64,000 nt of DNA, taken from NCBI RefSeq assembly GCF_028736155.1, contig NZ_CP117879.1, positions 186,001 to 250,000 of the forward strand, written 5' to 3'. Each line of letters opens with the position of its first letter. Position 1 is the stretch's first letter. The stretch comes from Flavobacterium sp. KACC 22763. GTDB lineage: Bacteria > Bacteroidota > Bacteroidia > Flavobacteriales > Flavobacteriaceae. Position numbers and translations under genes: made by a program. Of the stretch, positions 55,804-63,023 are shown one piece after another. Below the pieces are notes generated by a model. It was not told the DNA's origin and searched no databases. It saw nothing but the letters and a program-made list of their open reading frames with translations.

Positions 55804-56232
55804 TTACTCAATTTCAAAACTTGCTTCAACTTGTATATATTTTTTTTTGCCATCTTCAGTTTTGACTAAAAAAATAACGTAATCTTCGAGGTAATCAGAA
55901 AGTTCATAATCTCTTAATTTTAATCTTCTATTTTCGTCATAGAATTTAGATGACCTAATAAATTCTTTAAGACCAATTTCTCTTTTTTTAGTCTTGTAAT
56001 TCTTTATCTTTTGAACTTCAGTAAAGTAAAAGCCTCCAACACGAGCACCACTCCCATCTTTTATATAATAATAGTTTGGGTTTTCAGGATATATAGTAAT
56101 ATAATTACTATCATAAGTAAAAAAAAGCGTGTCTTTTACTTTTTTTTGAGCTTGAAGATTTATTGAAATCATGACCACAAATAAAAGACTAATATTAGTT
56201 TTTAAAATAATATTTTTAAACTTACTTTTCAT
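55804..56232 (-). CDS. Secreted hypothetical protein, paralogue B
   Basis: A 142-residue protein with a signal sequence (MKSKFKNIILKTNISLLFVV, ending LQAQ) and a mature part with VKDTLFFTYDSNYI, LKEFIRSSKFYDENRRL and VIFLVKTEDGKKKYIQV. It is colinear with paralogue A, 11 bases downstream on the same strand. The nearly identical 100-base leader DNA in both genes points to a recent duplication or conversion. Confidence 0.7.
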   Translation of the reverse strand: MKSKFKNIILKTNISLLFVVMISINLQAQKKVKDTLFFTYDSNYITIYPENPNYYYIKDGSGARVGGFYFTEVQKIKNYKTKKREIGLKEFIRSSKFYDENRRLKLRDYELSDYLEDYVIFLVKTEDGKKKYIQVEASFEIE

Positions 56233-56283
56233 ATTTAGATTTTTTAATAGCGGTTTCTTTGGAGCATTGATATAAAAAGCAAA

Positions 56284-56324
56284 AACGCAAAGTCAGAGAC
56301 ATTTGCGTAGCGTTTCAGTTGAAG
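56284..56324. repeat. Copy 2 of the 40-base hairpin repeat
   Basis: Bases 56285-56308 (acgcaaagtc...gacatttgcgt) and the following 16 bases are about 80 percent the same as 54861-54901, by eye. The T-run of copy 1 is degraded here. The two copies bracket the three small secreted genes. Confidence 0.65.
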
Positions 56325-56351
56325 ACTTCGTGGAGCGGGATCTATGCTAGC

Positions 56352-56717
56352 TTATTCTTTTATAGGAGGCTCGTAATTCCAATATTTCTCATGATTTAGT
56401 GCCCCTAAAAGCTTCCCAATCTTTCCAATTCCTAGTTTTTCCTCTGGTTGACTTTCTTCAATTCCGTTAGCTTCCGGTCTTGCAATTAAAATAAAGCCAC
56501 CATCTTTTAAGATATTATCTTTGTTGTGAATTGAGGCTGAACTAAAATAATAGTCATCACTTAAAACAATTATTACATCTGACATTCCTCTTTTTCGATG
56601 AATCTTATAGGCATAGAAATCATCTAGTTGAATTTCTTCAATTCTTTCTACTGCAAAATGATTATTAAGAGCTTTTTCTATAAATGGTCTTATCGAATAG
56701 TGTAAATTTTTCCCCAT
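56352..56717 (-). CDS. Partner of the membrane nucleotidyltransferase, unknown
   Basis: A 121-residue soluble protein: helical opening (HYSIRPFIEKALNNHFAVER), then a beta-strand core (DDFYAYKIHRKRGMSDVIIV, then LSDDYYFSSASIH) and DGGFILIARPEANG, ending in a short helix. It has no signal peptide or clear catalytic motif, and no family is recognised. It begins five bases after the stop of the nucleotidyltransferase gene, so the two are one operon and probably act together. Confidence 0.7.
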   Translation of the reverse strand: MGKNLHYSIRPFIEKALNNHFAVERIEEIQLDDFYAYKIHRKRGMSDVIIVLSDDYYFSSASIHNKDNILKDGGFILIARPEANGIEESQPEEKLGIGKIGKLLGALNHEKYWNYEPPIKE

Positions 56718-56722
56718 TTTAA

Positions 56723-57673
56723 TTATTTTATATGAAAAGGATTTTTATTTAAGAATATTTGGTAATCATTTTTGTTTACTTCTTCAAATAAGGTAATATG
56801 TAAATCTTTTTTAAATTTGATCTTAAAATCGAATTTTAACTGATTTATATAATTATTGATATATAAATTATTTGCATTTGAAATGACTGCAATATCAATA
56901 TCATTTGCTTTGTCAGATATAAAGACAGCAGAACCAAATATAAACCAGTCTATGACTAAAGATGATATAAGTTTTTTTTCTAGCCATTTCCTCATTTTGA
57001 TTAATTTTTTATCAAGTAAGGTTGCTTTAAAGCTTTCGGCAAAAATTATATCACTAAACTCAATTGGAAATTGATACTGTGAATAATCAAAATTTGGGTT
57101 TATTACATGTTCATTAAAAGCATCAATATGAAGTAACATTTTATTAATTATGGCTTCATATTTATTAGGAAACAGAGACTTATTTTCTTGTAATAGTTTT
57201 TTTATAGATTCATTATTAGGAAGTATAGCTTCTCTTTTTAATTTTTCCCATAATGTAAAATCTGTTCTTAATGGTTCTACAATAGAGCTTCCTGAATTTG
57301 GGGCTGTATTTTTAAACATATATTCATTGTCTTTTAATAGAGGGAAAATTGCTTGGGCTAATTTTCCAAATTCTGTAAATTTTTTGTATATAACTTTATT
57401 AAATGCGGGCTCATTTTTTGTTTCATGTTTTAAATCTAAATAGCGATGATATAAGTTGTACGAAAGAGCAAGAATAATTACAATTAATCCTAATGCCCAA
57501 TCAAATTCACCAATTAATGATAATTTGAATTCACCTAAAACTAGATTTAAAAAATCTACCCAAATAGGTTTTGATAATAATGCTAGTCCACCGACTACTA
57601 ATAATTTAGTAATTCTATTATAATATTTTGGTCTTAGTAATTTTATTAATAACCCAATTTCTTCTATTTTCAT
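56723..57673 (-). CDS. Membrane-anchored nucleotidyltransferase-domain protein
   Basis: A 316-residue protein. Two hydrophobic segments (about 22-38 and 58-75) anchor the N-terminus; a helical middle domain (about 90-230) is unrecognised; the C-terminal part (about 230-316) has the minimal nucleotidyltransferase signature WFIFGSAV ... NDIDIAVI (G247-S248, D258, D260) and an acidic strand KKDLHITLFEE that may supply the third carboxylate. Such domains add nucleotides to proteins, RNA or small molecules, including in toxin-antitoxin and antiphage systems. It is the first gene of a two-gene operon. Function here is unknown. Confidence 0.75.
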   Translation of the reverse strand: MKIEEIGLLIKLLRPKYYNRITKLLVVGGLALLSKPIWVDFLNLVLGEFKLSLIGEFDWALGLIVIILALSYNLYHRYLDLKHETKNEPAFNKVIYKKFTEFGKLAQAIFPLLKDNEYMFKNTAPNSGSSIVEPLRTDFTLWEKLKREAILPNNESIKKLLQENKSLFPNKYEAIINKMLLHIDAFNEHVINPNFDYSQYQFPIEFSDIIFAESFKATLLDKKLIKMRKWLEKKLISSLVIDWFIFGSAVFISDKANDIDIAVISNANNLYINNYINQLKFDFKIKFKKDLHITLFEEVNKNDYQIFLNKNPFHIK

Positions 57674-57967
57674 TGTTTTTAATTTGTTTACATCATTGCA
57701 TATTGAAAAACAAGTGCTATCTCAATTATATATGTCGAAGTTATCAATATTTATTAGTCAACGTTTGATGCTTTTGCATTTTTCCAAAAATATTAACTTT
57801 TAGGAGCTTTACGGTTTTCTGTAAGTTGTGACAAAGAATAAAAAACTTGCCGATGAAAAGAAAGATATTTATATGTTAAAGAACAAACATCGTATAAAAT
57901 TTAAATGTTAGACCAAGTAAAAAACCTTTTTTTTTATCATTTAAAAATTGAAATAGAGCCAATGGTA

Positions 57968-58528
57968 TTACTTAATTTCCTTCAGCATTGTAAGCAACTC
58001 AGGAATTTTCCCTACTTGTGTTTCTGTCCAGAAATAATGTTCATTATCTGTAACACCATTATCTTTAAGATAAATTGAGACTCTTCTGGAAGTTTTTTCG
58101 ATATTAAAACTAAATGTTATTTCTCTCGAATTAAAAATATATGTAGTTGATTGTTTTTTTTCTGTTTTGTCTTTAAGATTTGGAATAACATATTGCTCTA
58201 TAAATAATACAAATTCATCAATTTCATCTAAGTCAATCCATGAAGACTTGAAATAGTTATAATTTCTTCCTGCAATCTGATATATAACTGTCATATCCAT
58301 TTGCAATGATTTCATTTTATTATTTGATTTCAAATCAATTGCTTCAACAGGAAAGAAAGATAGTATTTCTCCAAGTCCAGATCTAAATTCAGCTTTTACA
58401 TTCCAATCTTTATTTATCTGAGTGATTTCTGCATTCTCAATAAATTGGCGGGTTTCGGAGTTCTTTTTTTGAGCGTAATTTTGCATTATTACAAAGAGTA
58501 ATAGGAATGTAGTAAACAGTCTTTTCAT
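57968..58528 (-). CDS. Secreted hypothetical protein
   Basis: A 186-residue protein with a signal peptide (MKRLFTTFLLLFVIMQNYAQ). The mature part is mixed alpha/beta (TQINKDWNVKAEFRSGLGEI; late phrase SIYLKDNGVTDNEHYFWTE) without a known domain. The frame is open to 58666, but the 46 extra codons would read the antisense of the structured region at 58628-58737, so the ATG at 58528 is used. Confidence 0.7.
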   Translation of the reverse strand: MKRLFTTFLLLFVIMQNYAQKKNSETRQFIENAEITQINKDWNVKAEFRSGLGEILSFFPVEAIDLKSNNKMKSLQMDMTVIYQIAGRNYNYFKSSWIDLDEIDEFVLFIEQYVIPNLKDKTEKKQSTTYIFNSREITFSFNIEKTSRRVSIYLKDNGVTDNEHYFWTETQVGKIPELLTMLKEIK

Positions 58529-58627
58529 TTTAATAATTATAGTTGTTAGTTTAGTATGGTTTTCAAAACTAAGAACATAAAATCTAAATACATTACGGAA
58601 AACCGTAAACCTAATTATGAAAACCAA

Positions 58628-58737
58628 AGCCCTAGCCCTGATAGAAGCGGCATCCTTTTTAGGCAAACAAAAAAGATCTTATTAAACCGTAAACTTTCTG
58701 CCTAAAAAGATATAGCGGATAGCAGGAAACAGCTCCT
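58628..58737 (+). ncRNA. Structured RNA candidate before prfA
   Basis: Left part agccctagccctgatagaag ... ctttttaggca (stem 58655-58665) pairs exactly with tgcctaaaaag (58699-58709), and the outer left gccctg/gatagaagcgg partly pairs with gcggatagcagg (58715-58725). The same words are, by memory, found at many places in Flavobacterium genomes, which suggests a conserved RNA such as the Flavo-1 motif or a dispersed repeat. Strand is uncertain. Confidence 0.45.
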
Positions 58738-58816
58738 AAAAATCATCATAATTCCACTAAATATTCACCTTAAATTCCCCAAAAAATGAACACTAGAATT
58801 TTCGATAAAAATTTTG

Positions 58817-58824
58817 TAATTTTG
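58817..58824 (+). promoter_or_regulatory. Possible prfA promoter -7 element
   Basis: TAATTTTG matches TAnnTTTG and lies 24 bases before the prfA start. The upstream TTG is not clear. Confidence 0.35.
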
Positions 58825-58848
58825 CCGTCCAATAAAAGGAATTAGAAA

Positions 58849-59925
58849 ATGTTAGATAGACTTCAATATGTAAAGCAGCGTTTCGATGAGATTTCGGATT
58901 TGATTATTCAGCCGGATGTTATTTCTGATCAAAAACGTTATAAGCAGCTTAACCAAGAATATAAAGGGATAAAAGCGCTTGTTGAAAAGAGAGAAGAGTA
59001 CATCATAATTTTGGCAAATATTGACGAAGCAAACGAAATTATTGCTGACGGAAGTGATGCTGAAATGGTGGAAATGGCCAAAATGCAATTGGATGAAGCA
59101 AAAGAACGTCTGCCAGAATTGGAGGAGGAAATCAAATTTATGCTTATTCCTAAAGATCCTGAAGATGCGAAAAATGTTATGGTGGAGATCCGCGCCGGAA
59201 CGGGTGGGGACGAAGCGAGTATTTTTGCAGGTGACTTGTTTAGAATGTACACGAAATATTGCGAATCTATGGGATGGAGATCATCTGTTGTAGATATGAA
59301 CGAGGGTACTTCTGGAGGTTTCAAAGAGGTTATTTTTGAGGTTACTGGAGAAGACGTTTACGGAACTTTGAAGTTTGAAGCAGGTGTTCACCGTGTACAG
59401 CGTGTTCCTCAGACAGAAACTCAAGGTCGTGTGCATACATCGGCTGCTACGGTTATGGTTTTGCCAGAAGCTGAGGAGTTTGATGTTCAGGTAGATATGA
59501 ACGATGTTCGTGTAGATTTCTTCTGTTCGTCTGGACCTGGAGGTCAGTCGGTAAATACTACAAAATCGGCTGTACGTTTAACGCACATTCCAACAGGTTT
59601 GGTGGCGCAATGTCAGGATGAGAAATCACAACATAAGAATAAAGATAAAGCTTTGATGGTATTACGTTCTCGTTTGTACGAAATGGAATTGGCTAAAAAG
59701 CAGGAAGAGGATGCTAAAAAACGTAGTTCTCAGGTAAGTTCTGGAGACCGTTCGGCAAAAATCCGTACGTACAACTATGCGCAAGGACGTGTAACCGATC
59801 ACCGTATTGGTTTAACGCTTTACGATTTAGGAAACATCATGAATGGTGATATTCAGAAAATTGTTTCTGAGCTTCAGTTGGTTAATAATATGGAAAAATT
59901 GAAGGAAGCTTCTGAGGTGTACTAA
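58849..59925 (+). CDS. prfA: Peptide chain release factor 1
   Basis: A 358-residue class I release factor that reads UAA/UAG. The anticodon-like motif is PQT in [14 protein letters not shown], which marks RF1 rather than RF2, and the catalytic GGQ is at 231-233 ([20 protein letters not shown]). The N-terminal coiled coil and the terminal helix are complete. Its own amber-decoding role is of note because a candidate amber interruption occurs elsewhere in this window (37401). Confidence 0.97.
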   Translation: MLDRLQYVKQRFDEISDLIIQPDVISDQKRYKQLNQEYKGIKALVEKREEYIIILANIDEANEIIADGSDAEMVEMAKMQLDEAKERLPELEEEIKFMLIPKDPEDAKNVMVEIRAGTGGDEASIFAGDLFRMYTKYCESMGWRSSVVDMNEGTSGGFKEVIFEVTGEDVYGTLKFEAGVHRVQRVPQTETQGRVHTSAATVMVLPEAEEFDVQVDMNDVRVDFFCSSGPGGQSVNTTKSAVRLTHIPTGLVAQCQDEKSQHKNKDKALMVLRSRLYEMELAKKQEEDAKKRSSQVSSGDRSAKIRTYNYAQGRVTDHRIGLTLYDLGNIMNGDIQKIVSELQLVNNMEKLKEASEVY

Positions 59926-60166
59926 AGTACACAGGTTCAAAGGGACATAGTTGCAAAGGTTCAGAGGTTTTTTTCTCTTTGAACTCAATATATTTAAGCC
60001 GAACATTTGTTCGGCTTTTTTTATGCCCAAAAAACATAGCCAGCGGTTTCAACCGCTTGAACACAAAGTATTGGGATAAAAGTGAGAAAGGCTAAAAAAA
60101 AAAAGATTCAGAGACACAAAGCTTTTAAACTTTGAACCTCTGAACCTCTGTAACTTTGTACCTTTT
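59924..60166. repeat. Inverted repeat 'aggttcagaggttc' words around the prfA terminator
   Basis: The left side (59924-59984) and the right side (60127-60166: tttgaacctctgaacctctg) are complementary in words, with the prfA terminator between them. A half copy of the same family (accttagaacctcagtacct) lies at 7080-7099. A partial catagcc hairpin is also inside (60038-60060). Confidence 0.7.
59996..60022 (+). terminator. prfA terminator
   Basis: The perfect stem aagccgaaca / tgttcggctt with a two-base loop is followed by seven T. Confidence 0.9.
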
Positions 60167-60299
60167 AAAAAAAAGGCTATACCCCTAAAAATACTCTCGT
60201 ATATTCAAAACATTTATATAGATTCGAGTAAACGTATACACCATTTTTTATTACTATTTCGCTAAGCTTTTCCATAATAATCAAATTAAGTTAGACAAA

Positions 60300-60674
60300 T
60301 TACTCTCTAGACGGTTCGTATTGAGAATCTTCTTCATGTTCAGAAGATTCATGATGAGGTTTTGAAACGAGATTGGTTACAATAAGCTGGACGATGGAAC
60401 CAAGAATCCCTTTGAACATCGAATCGCCTTTTCCGACAATAAATCTTTTGGCGAGATAACCAATTCCAATACTGATTGCCGATTGTGCGATATGGCTTTT
60501 AAAACCAACCGTTTCGTTGATTTCTTCGACTGTGTTTCTAATGAGATTAATAGGTTTTAAATTGTTCTTAATCTCTTCGATTTCATCTTTTATATCGCAC
60601 CATTCTTTATCTTGGCGAATTTCTAATTCCTCAATTTTTCGATTTAACTGATCAATATTGTAAATGGCTTCCAT
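60300..60674 (-). CDS. Coiled-coil protein, hypothetical
   Basis: A 124-residue protein with an N-terminal coiled coil (about 5-40: KIEELEIRQDKEWCDIKDEI), a hydrophobic middle (about 64-105: SAISIGIGYLAKR) and a His/Glu-rich tail. It lies 27 bases downstream of the holin-like gene and is probably part of the same envelope operon. No function is recognised. Confidence 0.65.
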   Translation of the reverse strand: MEAIYNIDQLNRKIEELEIRQDKEWCDIKDEIEEIKNNLKPINLIRNTVEEINETVGFKSHIAQSAISIGIGYLAKRFIVGKGDSMFKGILGSIVQLIVTNLVSKPHHESSEHEEDSQYEPSRE

Positions 60675-60701
60675 AGTCTTTTATATTATTAATGAATTAA
60701 A

Positions 60702-61061
60702 TCAGTTTTTTGTTTCCTTAAGAATACTGGAGATAATGGTATTTCCAATTGGCGTTTTTATCAGTTTATGATGTGATTTTACCACAACTATCACTAGAAT
60801 AAGATAGAATAGCGCCATGATAAAAAAACCGTAGTAATACTCTCCAAGTTCTTTACCAATCCATAAACTAATCCCGATATTCAGAAACAAAGTAAAAAAT
60901 GCAACAACAATACCAATCGCTATCTTTGAAGCTAATGATGAAGCACCATCGGCAACAGAACATACTGTTTTTAGTTTAAGTAATTCTAAACTTGTTTTAG
61001 CATAGTTCTCTGCCTTTTCATAAAGATTTAAATTCTCGTTTGTTGTTGCATTTGGTTCCAT
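60702..61061 (-). CDS. Phage-holin-family-like membrane protein
   Basis: A 119-residue protein with an N-terminal amphipathic helix (EKAENYAKTSLELLKLKTV) and two membrane helices (about 47-68 and 75-95). This layout matches the holin-superfamily (3_6-like) membrane proteins that occur in bacterial chromosomes outside prophages, usually next to YtxH and coiled-coil proteins, as here. Confidence 0.75.
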   Translation of the reverse strand: MEPNATTNENLNLYEKAENYAKTSLELLKLKTVCSVADGASSLASKIAIGIVVAFFTLFLNIGISLWIGKELGEYYYGFFIMALFYLILVIVVVKSHHKLIKTPIGNTIISSILKETKN

Positions 61062-61109
61062 GATATAAGGTTTTATGGTTTGAAAAGTTCACTAATTAAT
61101 ATTTTGATA

Positions 61110-61394
61110 TTAATAGTTTGATTTTACTGTTTTAACATCGTCTTTCAGCGTATTGTAATCTTCTTTAACTTGGTTAAGTTTAGATTTTCCTTCTTCGATA
61201 ATTTCTTTACCGTTTGAAGTGATTTTGTTTACAACACCATCAAATTTTGTTTTCAAGTTATCGCTATAATCTCTTGATTTATCTTTGATTTTTTTTCTTG
61301 TGTTTGATCCTTTGTCTGGTGCAAATAAAACACCTATGAATGCTCCCGCCGCTGCGGCTCCTAAAATTCCTAAAATTGTGCTACTAGTTTTCAT
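61110..61394 (-). CDS. YtxH domain protein
   Basis: A 94-residue protein with one N-terminal glycine/alanine-rich membrane helix (ILGILGAAAAGAFIGVLFAP) followed by DKGSNTRKKIKDKSRDYSDN and a long amphipathic helix. This is the YtxH (stress-associated) layout. It lies in the same direction as the flanking envelope genes. Confidence 0.88.
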   Translation of the reverse strand: MKTSSTILGILGAAAAGAFIGVLFAPDKGSNTRKKIKDKSRDYSDNLKTKFDGVVNKITSNGKEIIEEGKSKLNQVKEDYNTLKDDVKTVKSNY

Positions 61395-61452
61395 AATAAA
61401 TAATTTTAATGGATTAATATTTAATAATTTGTTGATTTAATACATGTGATTT

Positions 61453-61605
61453 TTAAACTTCGCGACCTTTAATAAGGCGAAGCAGTACGGCAATAATGGC
61501 AATTACCAATAGAATATGGATAATGCTTCCGAAACTGTAAACAAAGAACCCTAAAGCCCAAAGTATTACCAGAATCACTGCGAGGGTATATAATAAGTTT
61601 GACAT
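61453..61605 (-). CDS. Lmo0937-type small membrane peptide
   Basis: A 50-residue peptide with two hydrophobic segments: MSNLLYTLAVILVILWALGF and IIHILLVIAIIAVLLRLI, ending KGREV. This is the standard form of the Lmo0937 family of small membrane peptides seen widely in Bacteroidota and Firmicutes. The ATG is at 61603-61605 and the stop at 61453-61455. It lies between ytxH-like and the barrel gene on the same strand and belongs to the same group. Confidence 0.85.
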   Translation of the reverse strand: MSNLLYTLAVILVILWALGFFVYSFGSIIHILLVIAIIAVLLRLIKGREV

Positions 61606-61641
61606 GGTTTTTATTTTAGTAGTTAATAATCAATTTCTCGT

Positions 61642-62283
61642 TTAGTTTAACTTATACGAAAGATATAATGAAAGATTACTGTTTTTGGCATCTGGAAACG
61701 TGTAGGTAGTTCCTGCAACGGTTCTTTCTTTCCCCACCGTTGTTAAACCATAATTGTAACGTAATCCGATGCTGATTGGATTAAAATCGACTCCAACACC
61801 AGCAGATAAACCTGCATCAAATTTGTTTAGATCGTCTGTGTCAATATCTTGGTCAAAATCAAAACTACCGTTTCCGCTTATTTTAGAACTTACTAGATAA
61901 GAAGCGTAACCACCAGCGTGGATGTTAAAGTTTTTTGTAACATTAACTCGCACTAAAAGTGGAAGTTCAATATAATTAAGTCTAAATTTTGCATCCCCAC
62001 TTGCAAAAGCGTTGTTATATTCTAATTCTGAACCTTTTGTGGTAAACAAAAGCTCTGGCTGTATGGCAATGAAGTCTGAGATAGGAAGTGTGGCATAAAC
62101 CCCAGCATTAAATCCGTATAAAACATTTTCATCGTCAGCTTCACTTTGATATAGATTCGACATATTGAATCCTCCTTTTACGCCGTATTCGGTATTTACA
62201 TTATTGTCCTGAGCGTGCAGCATTCCGAATGATGCTGTTAAAAAAAGTGTTAAGGCGCATAAAAATTTGGCGTGTAATTTCAT
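61642..62283 (-). CDS. Outer-membrane beta-barrel protein (PorT-like)
   Basis: A 213-residue protein with a signal peptide (ending GMLHAQ) and an eight-strand-type barrel pattern: YGVKGGFNMSNLYQSE, FIAIQPELLFTTKGSELEY, LNYIELPLLVRVNVTKNFNI, and end LSLYLSYKLN. The phrases GxKGGxNxS and ELPLLVR are the porin-family outer-membrane barrel (PorT/DUF2490 type) marks. Role unknown; it is with envelope stress proteins. Confidence 0.88.
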   Translation of the reverse strand: MKLHAKFLCALTLFLTASFGMLHAQDNNVNTEYGVKGGFNMSNLYQSEADDENVLYGFNAGVYATLPISDFIAIQPELLFTTKGSELEYNNAFASGDAKFRLNYIELPLLVRVNVTKNFNIHAGGYASYLVSSKISGNGSFDFDQDIDTDDLNKFDAGLSAGVGVDFNPISIGLRYNYGLTTVGKERTVAGTTYTFPDAKNSNLSLYLSYKLN

Positions 62284-62319
62284 AGTAAAAAAATTAGTTA
62301 ATAGATAGATAATAGGCGT

Positions 62320-62889
62320 TTATTCGTTTTGTTTTTTTATTCGTTCAGTCTCTCGTAAGAGTCTGTATTGCTGTGGCAAAAAGCGAAGAACTAGTTCTAG
62401 AATTTCTTTATCATTTGTTTCTCTAGAAATGGTTTCGAGTAGCTCAATCTGGTCACAGATCGCTTCTGTCATAGTGTCTAAATAGATATTGTTAAAATTG
62501 TTATTGCTTGCATCAATGAGGTTGTACAGGTCTCTTTTGTGCGTGGCATTTATTTCAGTAATGACAATGAGCTTTGATGTAGCCATTTTGGTTATTGCTT
62601 CCAACAATTGACTCTCTTGAACCTCTATTCTTTTGCTTAATTCCTGAACAATTACATCTGAACTTTTTTGTTGTGCAATCTGACTTTTAGAAATAATGGA
62701 CTTACTTACATTTGCCGTAGATATAAAAAAGAAAACCTCTGTTTCTTCTCTGTCATTTTTTGCAAAAGCTTGGTTCTTCAAAGTGTTTTCAATCGGATTA
62801 ATTTTTCTGCAAGATGTGATGCATAAAATTAAAAGGAACGAAAAAAAAACTTTGAAAATTGAAGCTTTTAAGGGGGGAATTGCTTTCAT
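62320..62889 (-). CDS. DUF4142-like lipoprotein
   Basis: A 189-residue protein with a lipobox (ITSC at about residue 26) after a hydrophobic segment. The mature part is helical (EEVFFFISTANVSKSII-like opening, then SSDVIVQELSKRIEVQESQL), which fits DUF4142-type periplasmic helical bundles, though key family words are only weakly matched. It is the outermost of the small envelope genes and is followed by the sensor kinase on the same strand. Confidence 0.6.
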   Translation of the reverse strand: MKAIPPLKASIFKVFFSFLLILCITSCRKINPIENTLKNQAFAKNDREETEVFFFISTANVSKSIISKSQIAQQKSSDVIVQELSKRIEVQESQLLEAITKMATSKLIVITEINATHKRDLYNLIDASNNNFNNIYLDTMTEAICDQIELLETISRETNDKEILELVLRFLPQQYRLLRETERIKKQNE

Positions 62890-63023
62890 TATTACTTCCT
62901 AAAGTATTACATTACAAAGATGGCAACGAATGAAAGATTTTGCTTTACAGCATAAAAAAGAAACGTTATATAATTCCCATAATGGATTTATATAACGCTT
63001 TTTAAGTGTTTTTTTAATGAGGT

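Noticed and set aside
58529..58666. N-terminal extension of the secreted protein at 57968
   Set aside because: It reads the antisense of the structured region at 58628-58737 and hides the signal peptide.
60702..61061. Prophage remnant suggested by the holin-like protein
   Set aside because: No other phage genes are present; the neighbours are chromosomal envelope proteins.
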